From the NCBI GenBank assembly GCA_014156375.1, contig RQJH01000003.1, positions 1,178,001 to 1,242,000 on the forward strand: 64,000 bases of DNA, read 5' to 3'. The notes under the pieces are model-generated. The model saw nothing but the letters and a program-made list of their open reading frames with translations. It ran no database searches and was not told where the DNA came from. Numbering within the stretch: position 1 is the stretch's first letter; each line of letters opens with the position of its first letter. Positions 30,828 to 40,450 of this stretch are shown here, one piece after another. Both the position numbers and the translations under genes were made by a program. The DNA is from Enterobacteriaceae bacterium 89. GTDB taxonomy: Bacteria; Pseudomonadota; Gammaproteobacteria; Enterobacterales; Enterobacteriaceae.

Positions 30828-30862
30828 ATTATAAAGGGTACTGCCTTAAAATAGCAGTACCC
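30828..30862 (-). terminator. Hairpin ending elaB, overlapping the menF promoter
   Basis: A perfect 9-bp stem (GGGTACTGC / GCAGTACCC, 30836-30862) lies 26 bases after the elaB stop and is followed on the minus strand by TTTATAAT. The TATAAT (30828-30833) also suits the minus-10 of menF, 29 bases before its start. The site may thus end elaB and start the men operon. Confidence 0.6.
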
Positions 30863-30888
30863 ATGATGAGGGATCGCGCTTTTATAGA

Positions 30889-31194
30889 CTAACGGCGCGC
30901 TAACAGCAGACCTAACACCAGTCCTACCGCGGCTCCCACACCTATGCCCTGCCAGGGCTTCTCATGCACGTAGTCATCCGCGCGGATAACAGCCTCTTTT
31001 GCGCGATAGTAATAAGTATCGGAAGCCTGACTGACACGGGTTTGCACTTCATGCAGCGCCTGCTCGGCTCGCATCTTAAGTTCGATGTACTTCTGATCGG
31101 CGGGATCGCCGGAGGAACTTAAGATCTCTTCCAGAGTGTCGCTCAGTAACGCCAGGTCGTCATCAATGCGTGATTCATAAGAGTGATAAGCCAT
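30889..31194 (-). CDS. elaB: Tail-anchored inner-membrane protein ElaB (DUF883)
   Basis: ElaB is a small protein anchored in the inner membrane by its C-terminus and, in E. coli, tied to stationary phase and ribosome association. The 101 residues form a long amphipathic helix with acidic heptads (residues 5-75), then a basic/aromatic turn (YVHEKPWQG) and a glycine-zipper membrane segment GIGVGAAVGLVLGLLLARR. It has a GGAGAAAAAG ribosome site. Confidence 0.95.
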   Translation of the reverse strand: MAYHSYESRIDDDLALLSDTLEEILSSSGDPADQKYIELKMRAEQALHEVQTRVSQASDTYYYRAKEAVIRADDYVHEKPWQGIGVGAAVGLVLGLLLARR

Positions 31195-31240
31195 TACTTT
31201 TTCTCCTTGGTTAAACCTGTCCGCTAACTATAGACAATCC

Positions 31241-31699
31241 TCAGAGATGCGCTTCCCGGGCCATACCGATATGCGGTATGCCATCCTCGTCATAAACATC
31301 GGTTACCGGGCTGAAGCCGAAGTGCGCATAGAACGGCTGTAGATGCGCCTGCGCGCCCAGATACAGCGCCTTCTGCGGCCAATTTCTCTGACAGCTCGCC
31401 AGGGTTTGCTCCATCAGCTGATAGCCCAGTTTTTCTCCGCGAACGGCGCTGCTGACTATCACCCGGCCGATCACCACCGGCTCGATTTCTTCAGCACTTT
31501 TCAGAATCCTCGCATACGCCACCAGCTCGCCGTCTCGCCATCCAAGGATATGGCGGTTCTCTCCCACCAGGTCGTCACCGTCGACATCCTGATAAGGACA
31601 GGTCTGCTCCACCACAAAAACTTCGCAGCGCAGCTTCAGCAACGCATAGAGCTGAGGCACGGTTAACTGGCTGTGGTGAAGATCGTTCCACTGGATCAT
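31241..31699 (-). CDS. elaA: GNAT-family acetyltransferase ElaA
   Basis: ElaA is a small GNAT acyltransferase of unknown substrate. The 152-residue protein (153 in E. coli) has the family core: YARIL, then IGRVIVSSAVRGEKLGYQLM with the R/Q-x-x-G-x-G/A acetyl-CoA loop, and GAQAHLQPFYAHFGF. It diverges from rbn with 53 bases between. Confidence 0.95.
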   Translation of the reverse strand: MIQWNDLHHSQLTVPQLYALLKLRCEVFVVEQTCPYQDVDGDDLVGENRHILGWRDGELVAYARILKSAEEIEPVVIGRVIVSSAVRGEKLGYQLMEQTLASCQRNWPQKALYLGAQAHLQPFYAHFGFSPVTDVYDEDGIPHIGMAREAHL

Positions 31700-31752
31700 A
31701 GTGAGCTCCGTTATACTGTCTGTCTGATTAAACGCGTTAAGGTGAGTGCGTT

Positions 31753-32673
31753 ATGGAATTGATTTTTCTCGGGACATCCGCAGGCGTGCCGACCCGAAAA
31801 CGTAATATGACGTCGATACTGTTGAATTTGCAACAGCCAACGGTATCGCAAATGTGGCTGTTTGACTGCGGCGAGGGAACTCAGCACCAGTTCCTGAAGA
31901 CTGAACACCATCCGGGTAAACTCGATAAAATCTTTATTACCCATCTGCATGGGGACCATTTGTTTGGCCTGCCGGGCCTGCTGTGCAGCCGTTCAATGCA
32001 GGGTAATCCCGCACCGCTGACGATCTATGGCCCAAAAGGGATTAAAGAGTTTGTTGAGATGGCGCTTCGCCTCAGCGGTTCGTGGACGGATTATCCGCTC
32101 ACCATCGAGGAAGTCACTGCCGGTGAAGTTTTCGACGATGGCTTCTTTAAAGTCACTGCTTATCCGTTGGAGCACCCCGTAGAGTGTTACGGCTACCGCA
32201 TTGAGCAACATGACAAACCCGGTCCGCTGGATGCCGCTCGCCTGCTGGCCGACGGGATCAAAGCCGGCCCGCTGTTCCAGCAGCTAAAAAAGGGAATGAC
32301 GGTGGAAATGCCAGACGGGCGCATCGTCAACGGCAAAGACTATCTTGGCCCGAGCACACCAGGCATTAAGCTCGCTATTTTTGGCGATACGGCCCCCTGC
32401 CCTGCGGCGCTGGATTTAGCCTCCGGGGTAGATGTGATGGTGCATGAGACCACGCTGGAACATGAGATGGCGGAAAAAGCCAACAGCCGGGGGCACTCTT
32501 CTTCCATTCAGGCAGCAGAGCTGGCTCGCGCAGCAAACGTTGGCAAACTCATCATTACCCACGTGAGCTCACGCTATGACTGGCATGGCTGTCAACGCCT
32601 GCTGGCCGAGTGCCGGACGGTTTTTGAATCTTGTGAACTGGCGGAAGATTTCAGCGTTTTCAGTCTGGCTTAA
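31753..32673 (+). CDS. rbn: Ribonuclease BN/Z (ElaC)
   Basis: Rbn is a zinc-dependent metallo-beta-lactamase-fold nuclease that trims or cleaves tRNA 3' ends. The 306 residues (305 in E. coli) contain the metal motif HLHGDH (His64, His66, Asp68, His69), VECYGYRI, a later metal Asp in FGDTAPC, and the C-terminal His in ITHVSSRY. An N-terminal [10 protein letters not shown] loop is typical of the short RNase Z form. Confidence 0.96.
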   Translation: MELIFLGTSAGVPTRKRNMTSILLNLQQPTVSQMWLFDCGEGTQHQFLKTEHHPGKLDKIFITHLHGDHLFGLPGLLCSRSMQGNPAPLTIYGPKGIKEFVEMALRLSGSWTDYPLTIEEVTAGEVFDDGFFKVTAYPLEHPVECYGYRIEQHDKPGPLDAARLLADGIKAGPLFQQLKKGMTVEMPDGRIVNGKDYLGPSTPGIKLAIFGDTAPCPAALDLASGVDVMVHETTLEHEMAEKANSRGHSSSIQAAELARAANVGKLIITHVSSRYDWHGCQRLLAECRTVFESCELAEDFSVFSLA

Positions 32674-32736
32674 CTTTTCTCCGTTTTTGCCGATAACAGC
32701 ATAAAGGTGCGCCAATCTCTTTACGCTGAGGGCAAT

Positions 32737-33741
32737 ATGGATAATTTCCAGAAAGATATCGACGACAGGGCTAATCTGACCCTGTCCAACCGCTTTGAAC
32801 TACTGTTGTTCCGCTTAGGATCCGCGGCGGAAGACAGTAAATCTGAGCTTTTTGGCATTAACGTTTTCAAGCTGCGCGAAATCGTACCGATGCCTTCTTT
32901 TACCAAACCTGCCGGTATCAAAGCCCCGGTGATGGGGATGGTGAACATTCGCGATCAGATAATCCCGGTGATCGATTTACCCGGCGTGCTGGGCTGTAAG
33001 GCAGAAAATGGTCGTAATATTTTGCTGATCACCGAATATGCCCGCAGCGTTCAGGCATTTGCCGTTGAATCCGTGGAAAATATTATTCGCCTCGACTGGA
33101 CTCAGGTTCACACCGCGGAAAAAGCCGTCAACGGTCAGTACATCACCAGCATTGCTTGTCTTGATAATGAGAAGGACAGTAACAACCTGGCGATGGTGAT
33201 CGACGTCGAGCAGATCCTGTATGACATCGTTCCGTCCGATCACGACCTGCACGCCACCCGCCTGACCGCGCCGAAGCAAAGCATCAAACCAGGCGCGACC
33301 GCCATTGTTGCCGAGGATTCTAAAGTTGCGCGTGCGATGCTGGAGAAAGGCCTGCACGCGATGGAAATTCCGGCCAAAATGCACGTCACCGGATTACAGG
33401 CGTGGGAAACGATTGAGAAGCTGGCAAAAGAAGCGCAAAACGAAGGCGTGCCGGTGACGGACAAAATCGCGCTGGTGCTGACAGACCTCGAAATGCCGGA
33501 GATGGACGGCTTCACCCTGACCCGTAAGATCAAATCCGATCCGCGTCTGAAAAGCATTCCGGTCGTCATCCACTCTTCGCTTTCCGGAAACGCCAACGAA
33601 GATCATATCCGCAAAGTGAAGGCCGATGGCTACGTTGCCAAGTTTGAAATCAACGAGCTGTCATCGGTGATTAAAGAGGTGCTGGAACGCGCAGAGCGTC
33701 ACGAAGACGGTCCTCTGATTAGCCGTTTGCACTCCGTGTAA
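32737..33741 (+). CDS. cheV: Chemotaxis coupling protein CheV
   Basis: CheV couples chemoreceptors to the kinase CheA and can be modulated by phosphorylation. From the ATG at 32737 (GAGGG upstream) it has 334 residues. The N-terminal CheW-like domain spans about 18-165 (VMGMVNIRDQIIPVIDLP, ITEYARSVQAFAVESV). The C-terminal receiver domain has acidic residues in VAEDSK, phospho-acceptor Asp250 (VLTDLEMPEMDG) and Lys in GYVAKFE. No other chemotaxis gene is nearby. Salmonella has the same orphan beside elaC/rbn, whereas E. coli K-12 has elaD there. Confidence 0.93.
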   Translation: MDNFQKDIDDRANLTLSNRFELLLFRLGSAAEDSKSELFGINVFKLREIVPMPSFTKPAGIKAPVMGMVNIRDQIIPVIDLPGVLGCKAENGRNILLITEYARSVQAFAVESVENIIRLDWTQVHTAEKAVNGQYITSIACLDNEKDSNNLAMVIDVEQILYDIVPSDHDLHATRLTAPKQSIKPGATAIVAEDSKVARAMLEKGLHAMEIPAKMHVTGLQAWETIEKLAKEAQNEGVPVTDKIALVLTDLEMPEMDGFTLTRKIKSDPRLKSIPVVIHSSLSGNANEDHIRKVKADGYVAKFEINELSSVIKEVLERAERHEDGPLISRLHSV

Positions 33742-33752
33742 AAATTAGCATA

Positions 33753-33772
33753 AAGGCCGCACTCGCGGCCTT
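33753..33772 (+). terminator. Hairpin after cheV
   Basis: The stem AAGGCCGC-actc-GCGGCCTT lies 11 bases after the cheV stop. The T tract is short, so termination strength is uncertain. It also faces the convergent unknown module. Confidence 0.6.
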
Positions 33773-33793
33773 CAAAGGTAACACCAGACACGC

Positions 33794-34012
33794 TTAAAGT
33801 TTATGGAGTTCGCGTACCAACGGCGAGCTTAACTTTTTACGCAACAGTGTGGCTGAAGAACGGTTTTTTACCTGTGCAGGAAAAGCAGCGGACAGATCGC
33901 CGTTTGCAGAAAAACGTTCAGCTTCGGCGGTAAACAGCGCCTGCATGGTCTTCTTTGCGTTGACCAGCGGATCCGGACGGGGTGACAATTTATCCTTATG
34001 GTAAAACGACAT
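33794..34012 (-). CDS. Small basic protein of unknown function (module gene 2)
   Basis: This 72-residue protein has many Lys and Arg residues and no membrane segment. I do not recognise a family. A very strong ribosome site (AAGGGAGGG, seven bases before the ATG) supports expression. It overlaps or closely follows the larger gene upstream, so the two are probably co-transcribed. The pair is AT-richer than its core neighbours and sits at a variable junction, between cheV and nuo, where E. coli carries elaD. A toxin-antitoxin, effector-immunity or host-factor role cannot be told from the sequence. Confidence 0.6.
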   Translation of the reverse strand: MSFYHKDKLSPRPDPLVNAKKTMQALFTAEAERFSANGDLSAAFPAQVKNRSSATLLRKKLSSPLVRELHKL

Positions 34013-34565
34013 AACAGGCCCTCCCTTCTGTAATAAATTTATGCGCCCTTAACCTGCTGCTGGCCATTGAGCGTGGTGTTTTTTTCACCTGACCGGTTAG
34101 TTTATTGTAACGCGGTTCATTTTTTAACCCAAGTAGGTAATCGTAGGTTTCTTCGAGAGGAATTTTGCGATCAATATCCACAGCGCCACCCGTTGCAGCC
34201 TGAAACACAAACCCACCTATATCAAACTTTTCATAATGCGCGGCCAGTGCCAGTGACACCTTCTGAAGTACAACCGCGCTTCCCAGTCCGGCAAACTTCA
34301 CGTGGCGAAAACCTGCTGATTCTCTGGTCCCATCAAAGATATCAAAATAAACTTCAGCCATCCCATTGGCTGGAAAAGGGGTACCTTCTGGCATTCTGTA
34401 TCCTGTGCCAACAAACATGCTTTCGTCTTTCAGACTCCCCATAATCACGGTGTAAACCTCTTGCCCTGCAACAAACACATAGCTGTGATGAACACGTCGG
34501 TCATAGATAAATCTCTTCCGCCTCATACCGTATTCATCAAGATAAACTTCATCCTCAATACGCAA
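33996..34565 (-). CDS. Unknown protein, possible 3' frameshift (module gene 1)
   Basis: The frame opens at a TTG (34565) with GGAGGG 10 bases upstream and an in-frame TGA just before it, so no longer start is possible. The 189 residues look globular and cytoplasmic: an acidic N-terminus (RIEDEVYLDEYG), beta-rich middle (HHSYVFVAGQEVYTVIMG) and helical end. I recognise no family. A run of seven A residues on the coding strand (34079-34085) precedes an odd basic C-terminus that reads through the ribosome site of the next gene. In the minus-one frame the protein would instead end as NTTLNGQQQVKGA at TAA 34039-34041 (about 175 residues), a more natural gene end. Either the A-run has changed length or the true end is recoded. 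Confidence 0.6.
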   Translation of the reverse strand: MRIEDEVYLDEYGMRRKRFIYDRRVHHSYVFVAGQEVYTVIMGSLKDESMFVGTGYRMPEGTPFPANGMAEVYFDIFDGTRESAGFRHVKFAGLGSAVVLQKVSLALAAHYEKFDIGGFVFQAATGGAVDIDRKIPLEETYDYLLGLKNEPRYNKLTGQVKKTPRSMASSRLRAHKFITEGRACYVVLP

Positions 34566-34649
34566 CGCTCAGTTCCCTCCGCAGCCTTCCCTTCCGGCCA
34601 ACGGATAGTACCGCTTCGATCTGAAGCAGACTTTTTGCGCATATTGTTC

Positions 34650-34665
34650 TGCGTAGCGCTACGCA
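34650..34665. repeat. Perfect 16-bp palindrome between nuo and the unknown module
   Basis: TGCGTAGCGCTACGCA is fully self-complementary. It is flanked by the inverted pair CTGAAG (34621-34626) and CTTCAG (34672-34677). It could be an operator of the module, a readthrough hairpin of nuo mRNA, or an insertion scar. The rest of 34566-34729 holds no convincing gene. Confidence 0.6.
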
Positions 34666-34685
34666 ACTTTTCTTCAGACGAAAAA

Positions 34686-34711
34686 AAACCGCCGAACAGG
34701 TCGGCGGTTTT
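34686..34711 (-). terminator. Terminator of the nuo operon
   Basis: On the minus strand AAAACCGCCGA-cctgt-TCGGCGGTTTTTTTT follows the nuoN stop by about 20 bases. It is a strong intrinsic terminator. Confidence 0.92.
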
Positions 34712-34729
34712 CACTTCAGGCAGGAGGCC

Positions 34730-36187
34730 TTACATCATCGGCATTGCCAGCTGCACGATAGAGATCAGCGGCTGAGGATAGATACCGAGGATCAGCACCA
34801 GCAGAGCAGAGATCAGAACCACGATACCGCCTGCGCTGTACTGCCAGTTAGACGGTGCGTCACGGTTCAGCTGCTGCGGCGCTTCCAGATACAGGCTCAC
34901 CGCTACGCGCAGGTAGTAGTAGAGACCAATCGCAGAGCCCAGCACCACGGCACCAGTCAGCCACCACAGGTGTGCATGCACACCGACGGCCAGCACGTAG
35001 AACTTACCGATAAAGCCGAGCGTCATCGGGATACCCGCCAGGGACAGCATCATCACGGTCATAACCGCCGACAGAATCGGACGGTGCCAGAACAGACCAC
35101 GGTAGGAGTACAGAGAGTCTGCATCCGGACCACGGTACGGGCTGGACATCAGGCTGACTACGCCGAACGCGCCGAGGCTGCTGAACAGATAACCGGCCAG
35201 GTACACGCCAACGGCTTCCATGGACATCTGGCCGCTGTGCATCGCAATCAGTGCGACCATCAGATAGCCCAGGTGCGAGATGGAGGAGTAGCCGAGCAGA
35301 CGCTTGATGTTGGTCTGGCTCAGCGCCATCAGGTTACCGAAGATGATGGAAACGAAGGCGATAATGCCCAGCACCACGCGGACGGCTTCGCTGTCGCCCA
35401 CTGGAGCGTACAGGAACAGACGCATCACCACGCCGAAGATAGCGATTTTGCTCGCCGTCGCCAGGAAGGTGGAAACCGGAGCAGGTGCGCCCTGGTATAC
35501 ATCTGGCGTCCACAGGTGGAACGGAACCAGCGACAGTTTGAAGCCAAGGCCGACAATCATCATGCCCAGACCGATCAGCAGCAGCGGCTCGTGCAGCATG
35601 TTGTCCGCCAGCGCTTTGCCAATAGCCAGGAACGACAGCGCACCGGTATTCGCATACACCAGCGCCATACCGAACAGCAGGAACGAAGACGCTGCGGCAG
35701 ACAGGATGGTGTACTTGATACTCGCTTCCAGAGAGCGCTTCTGACGATACGCGTAACCAATCAGGCCGAACAGCGGCAGTGAGATAAGCTCAATACCGAG
35801 GAACAGCGCAGCCATGTGGTTGGCGTTTGCCAGCAGAATGCCGCCGAGGGCAGCAATCAGCACCAGCAGGTAGAACTCTTCTTTGTTGTCGTAATAGCCT
35901 TCGAGCCACGGGTAAGCAAAGGTACAGGTGGCAAGACTCGCCATCAGTACCAGCCCGGTGTAAAGCATCGCATAGCCGTCAACACGCATCAGCGGGGTGA
36001 CGTCCATCGCCCCTGCGTGACCAACAAACCAGAGTGACAGCAGCGCGGCGTTGAGGCCGAGTACCGCCAGCGTGGCATTCACGAAATGATTGCGTCGCCA
36101 CGCAATGGAGAGCATCACAACCACCACCGTCAAGCCGACGATCAGCAGCGGTAGCAGTGCGATCAGTTGTTGTGGAGTTATTGTCAT
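34730..36187 (-). CDS. nuoN: NADH-quinone oxidoreductase subunit N
   Basis: NuoN is one of three antiporter-like proton-pumping subunits in the membrane arm of complex I. It has 485 residues, exactly as in E. coli, and about 14 membrane helices. The conserved Glu (in LGIELISL) and Lys residues (in ASIKYTILS and [17 protein letters not shown]) of the proton channel are present. It is the last gene of the operon, six bases after nuoM. Confidence 0.98.
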   Translation of the reverse strand: MTITPQQLIALLPLLIVGLTVVVVMLSIAWRRNHFVNATLAVLGLNAALLSLWFVGHAGAMDVTPLMRVDGYAMLYTGLVLMASLATCTFAYPWLEGYYDNKEEFYLLVLIAALGGILLANANHMAALFLGIELISLPLFGLIGYAYRQKRSLEASIKYTILSAAASSFLLFGMALVYANTGALSFLAIGKALADNMLHEPLLLIGLGMMIVGLGFKLSLVPFHLWTPDVYQGAPAPVSTFLATASKIAIFGVVMRLFLYAPVGDSEAVRVVLGIIAFVSIIFGNLMALSQTNIKRLLGYSSISHLGYLMVALIAMHSGQMSMEAVGVYLAGYLFSSLGAFGVVSLMSSPYRGPDADSLYSYRGLFWHRPILSAVMTVMMLSLAGIPMTLGFIGKFYVLAVGVHAHLWWLTGAVVLGSAIGLYYYLRVAVSLYLEAPQQLNRDAPSNWQYSAGGIVVLISALLVLILGIYPQPLISIVQLAMPMM

Positions 36188-36193
36188 GGCGAT

Positions 36194-37723
36194 TTACGGC
36201 CTTGTAGTAGAAACAGAATTAACAAACCACTGCTGGATATTGCCCATCGCAGCGTGAGAAGTGTCGAGGATCGGCTGCGGGTAGAACCCGAGCAGAACCA
36301 GCAGCACCACCAGCAGCAGGATGATAAACAGCTCGCGCAGCGACATCCCTGGCAGTTCTTTCGCCGCAATCTCGCTCTTCGCTTTACCGAAGTAAGCGCG
36401 ATGCAGCATCGCCAGCGAGTAAACAGAGGCGAAGACCAGACCGAAGGTAGAAATCACGGTAATGACCGGCACCACGTGGAAGCTGCCGAACAGGATCATG
36501 AATTCGCCGACGAAGTTTCCGGTACCCGGCATCCCCAGCGTACAGACTGCGAAGAACATCGACAGCGCTGGCAGCCATTTAATTTTGCTCCACAGACCGC
36601 CCATCATACGCATATCGCGAGTGTGCAGACGCTCGTACAGCTGACCGCACAGAATGAACAGACCCGCCGCAGACAGACCGTGTGCAATCATCTGGATCAC
36701 TGCACCCTGGTAAGCCAGCTGGCTACCGGTGTAAATCGCAATCAGCACGAAGCCCATGTGCGAAACGGAGGTGTAAGCAATCAGACGTTTGATGTCGTAC
36801 TGGGTAAACGCCATCCATGCACCGTAGAAGATGCCGATCACGCCGAGCCACATGGCAATCGGTGCGAACTCTGCGGAGGCGTTCGGGAACAGCGGCAGCG
36901 CAAAGCGCAGCAGACCGTAGGCCGCGGTTTTCAGCAAGATACCTGCGAGGTCAACGGAACCCGCCGTTGGTGCCTGGGAGTGCGCGTCTGGCAGCCAGCC
37001 GTGCAGCGGAACCACCGGCATTTTCACCGCGAAGGCGATAAAGAAGCCCAGCATCAGCAGGTATTCGACGTTGTGCGCCATCGGGGTTTTCAGCAGCTCT
37101 TCGTAGCTGAAGGTCCACACGCCGGTCGCGTTGTAGTGCACGAACACCAGCGCCAGGATGGAAATCAGCATCACCAGACCGCTCGCCTGGGTATAGATGA
37201 AGAACTTGGTGGCCGCCGTGATACGCGTTTTACCGTCGGAAGCCTTGTGGCCCCACAGCGCGATCAGGAAGTACATCGGCACCAGCATCATTTCCCAGAA
37301 GAAGAAGAACAGGAACATGTCGATGGCGAGGAACACGCCGATAACGCCGCCCAGGATCCACATCAGGTTGAGGTGGAAGAAGCCCTGATACTTCTGGATT
37401 TCATTCCACGAACAGAGTACTGCCAGCACGCCGAGCAGGCCAGTCAGTACCACCATCAGCAGCGACAGGCCGTCGATAGCGAGGTGAACGTTAATGCCGA
37501 AACGTGGGATCCACGGCAGAAGGAACTCAGACTGCCATTGTGGAATGCCAGCGGATTGCGTCAGGCCGTAGCCACCCTGCAGCCACAGCTGCAGGCCAAG
37601 CGCCAGCGTCAGTCCCATGGTGATCAGCGCGATCCAACGCGGCATCTTCACGCCAAAGCGCTCGGTCTGCCAGCATAAGAAGCCGCCGATAAACGGGATT
37701 AGTATTAGCCAGGGTAATAACAT
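36194..37723 (-). CDS. nuoM: NADH-quinone oxidoreductase subunit M
   Basis: NuoM is a proton-pumping antiporter-like membrane subunit of complex I. It has 509 residues (E. coli 509) and about 14 helices. Key channel residues are visible in FFWEMMLVPMYFLI (Glu) and AFAVKMPVVPLHGWLPDAH (Lys). It lies 27 bases downstream of nuoL. Confidence 0.98.
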   Translation of the reverse strand: MLLPWLILIPFIGGFLCWQTERFGVKMPRWIALITMGLTLALGLQLWLQGGYGLTQSAGIPQWQSEFLLPWIPRFGINVHLAIDGLSLLMVVLTGLLGVLAVLCSWNEIQKYQGFFHLNLMWILGGVIGVFLAIDMFLFFFFWEMMLVPMYFLIALWGHKASDGKTRITAATKFFIYTQASGLVMLISILALVFVHYNATGVWTFSYEELLKTPMAHNVEYLLMLGFFIAFAVKMPVVPLHGWLPDAHSQAPTAGSVDLAGILLKTAAYGLLRFALPLFPNASAEFAPIAMWLGVIGIFYGAWMAFTQYDIKRLIAYTSVSHMGFVLIAIYTGSQLAYQGAVIQMIAHGLSAAGLFILCGQLYERLHTRDMRMMGGLWSKIKWLPALSMFFAVCTLGMPGTGNFVGEFMILFGSFHVVPVITVISTFGLVFASVYSLAMLHRAYFGKAKSEIAAKELPGMSLRELFIILLLVVLLVLLGFYPQPILDTSHAAMGNIQQWFVNSVSTTRP

Positions 37724-37750
37724 GGCGATCTATATTCCTTTTCTGTCAAC

Positions 37751-39592
37751 TCAACGCAAAACCATCAGCAGCGCGAGAACTACCACCGCGCCAATGCTCA
37801 TGGATGCCACATACCAGCGCAGGTAACCGTTCTCACTCACCAGCAGGCCTTTACCTGCAAAGCGGGAGAGAATAGCCGGGATATTCATCAGACTGTTCAT
37901 CGGATCGCGTTTCAGCAGCCACGCAATGCCCAGGAACGGTTTAACGAAGATATTGTCGTACAGCCAGTCGAAGCCCCACGCGTTGTACCACCAGGTGCCG
38001 AGCAGGCGGCCCGGTGCGCTGTTGGCAATCGCGGTGACCAGAGTACGTTTACCCAGCCACAGCCAGGCTGCGATCAGGATGCCGGCAATCGCCACAACCC
38101 CGGAAGTGATTTCCAGCGTCAGGACGCGGCCATGTTCCAGTTCGGTCGTCTGCGGCAGTACACCCTGCAGTGGCGGAACAATCATTGCGCCAACGAAGGT
38201 GGACAGCACCAGCAGGACGATCAGCGGCAGGTGATGGGTGATGCCCTTCCCTGCGTGAGCGTGGATCTGCTCTTTGCCGTGGAACACGATGAAGATCATG
38301 CGGAAGGTATACAGCGACGTCATGAACGCACCGACCAGACCAGCAATCATCAGGTTGATGTGACCGTTCGCCATCGCACCGGCGAGGATCTCATCCTTAC
38401 TGAAGAAGCCTGCGGTAATCAGCGGCAGAGCAGACAGCGCCGCGCCACCCACGAGGAAGCAGACATACACCAGCGGAATCGACTTACGCAGGCCACCCAT
38501 TTTGAAGATGTTCTGCTCGTGGTGGCAGGCCAGAATGACCGAACCGGACGAGAGGAACAGCAGCGCTTTGAAGAACGCGTGCGTCATCAGATGGAAGATA
38601 GCGGCATCCCACGCCTGCACGCCAAGCGCCAGGAACATGTAGCCAATCTGGCTCATGGTGGAGTAAGCGAGTACGCGTTTGATGTCGGTTTGCACCAGCG
38701 CAGCGAAACCTGCCAGCACCAGCGTCACCGCACCAACGATACCGACCAGGTGCAGAATTTCCGGCGTCATCAGGAACAAGCCATGGGTACGGGCAATCAG
38801 GTAGACGCCTGCGGTCACCATGGTCGCGGCGTGGATCAACGCAGAAACAGGTGTTGGACCGGCCATCGCATCGGCAAGCCAGGTCTGCAACGGCAGCTGA
38901 GCGGATTTACCGACAGCACCACCGAGCAGCATCAGCGTCGCCCAGGTCAGCATGTTGTTACCTGCTTCGAAGTGCGCAGGCGCCAGCTCGACCATTTCGC
39001 GGAAGTTCAGGGTGCCCAGCTCGTTGTAGAGGATGAACAGCGCGAAAGCGAGGAACACGTCACCCACGCGGGTCACGATAAACGCTTTCATCGCCGCAGC
39101 ACCGTTCTTCGGATCGGTGTAGTAGAAACCGATCAGCAGATAGGAGCACAGGCCCACGCCTTCCCAGCCCAGGTACATCAGCAGCAGGTTGTCTGCCAGT
39201 ACCAGTACCACCATGCTCGCGATGAACAGGTTGGTGTAGGCGAAGAAGCGAGAGTAGCCCTCTTCACCGCGCATGTACCAGGAAGCGAACATGTGGATCA
39301 GGAAGCCGACGCCGGTGACCACGGACAGCATGGTCAGCGACAGGCCATCCAGCACCAGGTTGAAGCCGATGTTGAAATCACCGACCGCCATCCAGTTCCA
39401 CAGCGGCACGGTGACCGCCTGTTTGCCGTTAGCGAAGAAATCAACGCCAACAAAAACGGTGGTCAGTGCGGCCAGGCCGATAGACCCCATCCCTACGGTA
39501 GCGGACAGGTTTTCTGACCAGCGACCGCGGGAGAAGGAAAGCAGCAGGAAGCCAATCAATGGCAAAATAATGGTTAAGGAAAGCATGTTCAT
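37751..39592 (-). CDS. nuoL: NADH-quinone oxidoreductase subunit L
   Basis: NuoL is the most distal proton-pumping subunit of complex I, with a long lateral helix that runs along the membrane arm. It has 613 residues, as in E. coli. The motifs [15 protein letters not shown] (channel Glu) and [31 protein letters not shown] (Lys and surrounding helix) are intact. The ATG overlaps the nuoK stop by four bases. Confidence 0.98.
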   Translation of the reverse strand: MNMLSLTIILPLIGFLLLSFSRGRWSENLSATVGMGSIGLAALTTVFVGVDFFANGKQAVTVPLWNWMAVGDFNIGFNLVLDGLSLTMLSVVTGVGFLIHMFASWYMRGEEGYSRFFAYTNLFIASMVVLVLADNLLLMYLGWEGVGLCSYLLIGFYYTDPKNGAAAMKAFIVTRVGDVFLAFALFILYNELGTLNFREMVELAPAHFEAGNNMLTWATLMLLGGAVGKSAQLPLQTWLADAMAGPTPVSALIHAATMVTAGVYLIARTHGLFLMTPEILHLVGIVGAVTLVLAGFAALVQTDIKRVLAYSTMSQIGYMFLALGVQAWDAAIFHLMTHAFFKALLFLSSGSVILACHHEQNIFKMGGLRKSIPLVYVCFLVGGAALSALPLITAGFFSKDEILAGAMANGHINLMIAGLVGAFMTSLYTFRMIFIVFHGKEQIHAHAGKGITHHLPLIVLLVLSTFVGAMIVPPLQGVLPQTTELEHGRVLTLEITSGVVAIAGILIAAWLWLGKRTLVTAIANSAPGRLLGTWWYNAWGFDWLYDNIFVKPFLGIAWLLKRDPMNSLMNIPAILSRFAGKGLLVSENGYLRWYVASMSIGAVVVLALLMVLR

Positions 39593-39891
39593 CCACGCAA
39601 CTCACTTACTGAATCGATGTTCAGGTTCTGGCGACGACGGTGGAGCTGCAGCAGCAGCGCCAGGCCAATACTCGCCTCCGCAGCCGCGAGGCTGATAGCG
39701 AGGATATACATCACCTGACCGTCGGTCTGGCCCCAGTAGCTACCGGCGACCACGAAGGCCAGCGCGGCGGCGTTAATCATGATTTCCAGCCCAATCAGCA
39801 TAAACAGCATGTTGCGGCGGATAACCAGACAGGTCAGCCCGAGAACAAAGAGGATCGCGGCGAGGATCAGTCCATGGGTTAAGGGGATCAT
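39589..39891 (-). CDS. nuoK: NADH-quinone oxidoreductase subunit K
   Basis: NuoK is a 100-residue, three-helix membrane subunit homologous to MrpC. The two buried glutamates needed for proton transfer are visible, in [13 protein letters not shown] and [10 protein letters not shown]. It overlaps nuoJ and nuoL by four bases each. Confidence 0.98.
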   Translation of the reverse strand: MIPLTHGLILAAILFVLGLTCLVIRRNMLFMLIGLEIMINAAALAFVVAGSYWGQTDGQVMYILAISLAAAEASIGLALLLQLHRRRQNLNIDSVSELRG

Positions 39892-40439
39892 GCGTGCTCC
39901 TCCGTTTTTCTTTTGCTGTCGTTCGGACGATTGCTCAGCACTTCACCGACACGATCTTCACGCCCCAGGTGGAAGGCCACAACCAGGCCCGCCAGCAGCA
40001 GCATGGAAGCAAGTTCCACCGCCAGAACGTATGGACCGAACAGCGCGACGCCCACTTCTTTCGCGCTGATAGCATTGCCTTCAATACCCTGGTCGCTCAC
40101 GCCCAGGATACCGTAAACAATCACCACCAGCAGAATGACGGACAGAATGCCAGGGCCAATCCAGACCTGCGGCTTCAGCCACTGACGCTCCTGCTCGATT
40201 TCCGAACCGCCAAGGTTCAGCATCATCACCACGAAGACGAACAGCACCATGATCGCCCCGGCGTACACGATGATCTCCAACGCACCGGCGAAATACGCGC
40301 CGAGCGAGAAGAACACCCCGGCAATCGCCAGCAGGGAGATGATCAGGTACAGCAGCGCATGCACCGGATTGGTGTGCGTGATGACCCGCAGCGTGGCCAG
40401 GATGGCGACGAGACCACAAATATAAAATGCGAATTCCAT
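39888..40439 (-). CDS. nuoJ: NADH-quinone oxidoreductase subunit J
   Basis: NuoJ is a five-helix membrane subunit of complex I. It has 183 residues (184 in E. coli). The third helix contains [20 protein letters not shown], with the conserved Tyr and the pi-bulge region involved in coupling. It lies 11 bases after nuoI. Confidence 0.97.
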   Translation of the reverse strand: MEFAFYICGLVAILATLRVITHTNPVHALLYLIISLLAIAGVFFSLGAYFAGALEIIVYAGAIMVLFVFVVMMLNLGGSEIEQERQWLKPQVWIGPGILSVILLVVIVYGILGVSDQGIEGNAISAKEVGVALFGPYVLAVELASMLLLAGLVVAFHLGREDRVGEVLSNRPNDSKRKTEEHA

Positions 40440-40450
40440 TGCCCCTCTCC

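Noticed and set aside
34523-34714. 63-codon minus-strand frame upstream of the unknown module
   Set aside because: It begins inside the nuo terminator hairpin and contains the palindrome. It lacks a ribosome site and overlaps the start of module gene 1.
36167-37678. 503-codon plus-strand frame opposite nuoM, and similar frames opposite nuoL, nuoF and nuoCD
   Set aside because: They are His/Gln-rich antisense shadows of membrane or conserved genes without ribosome sites.
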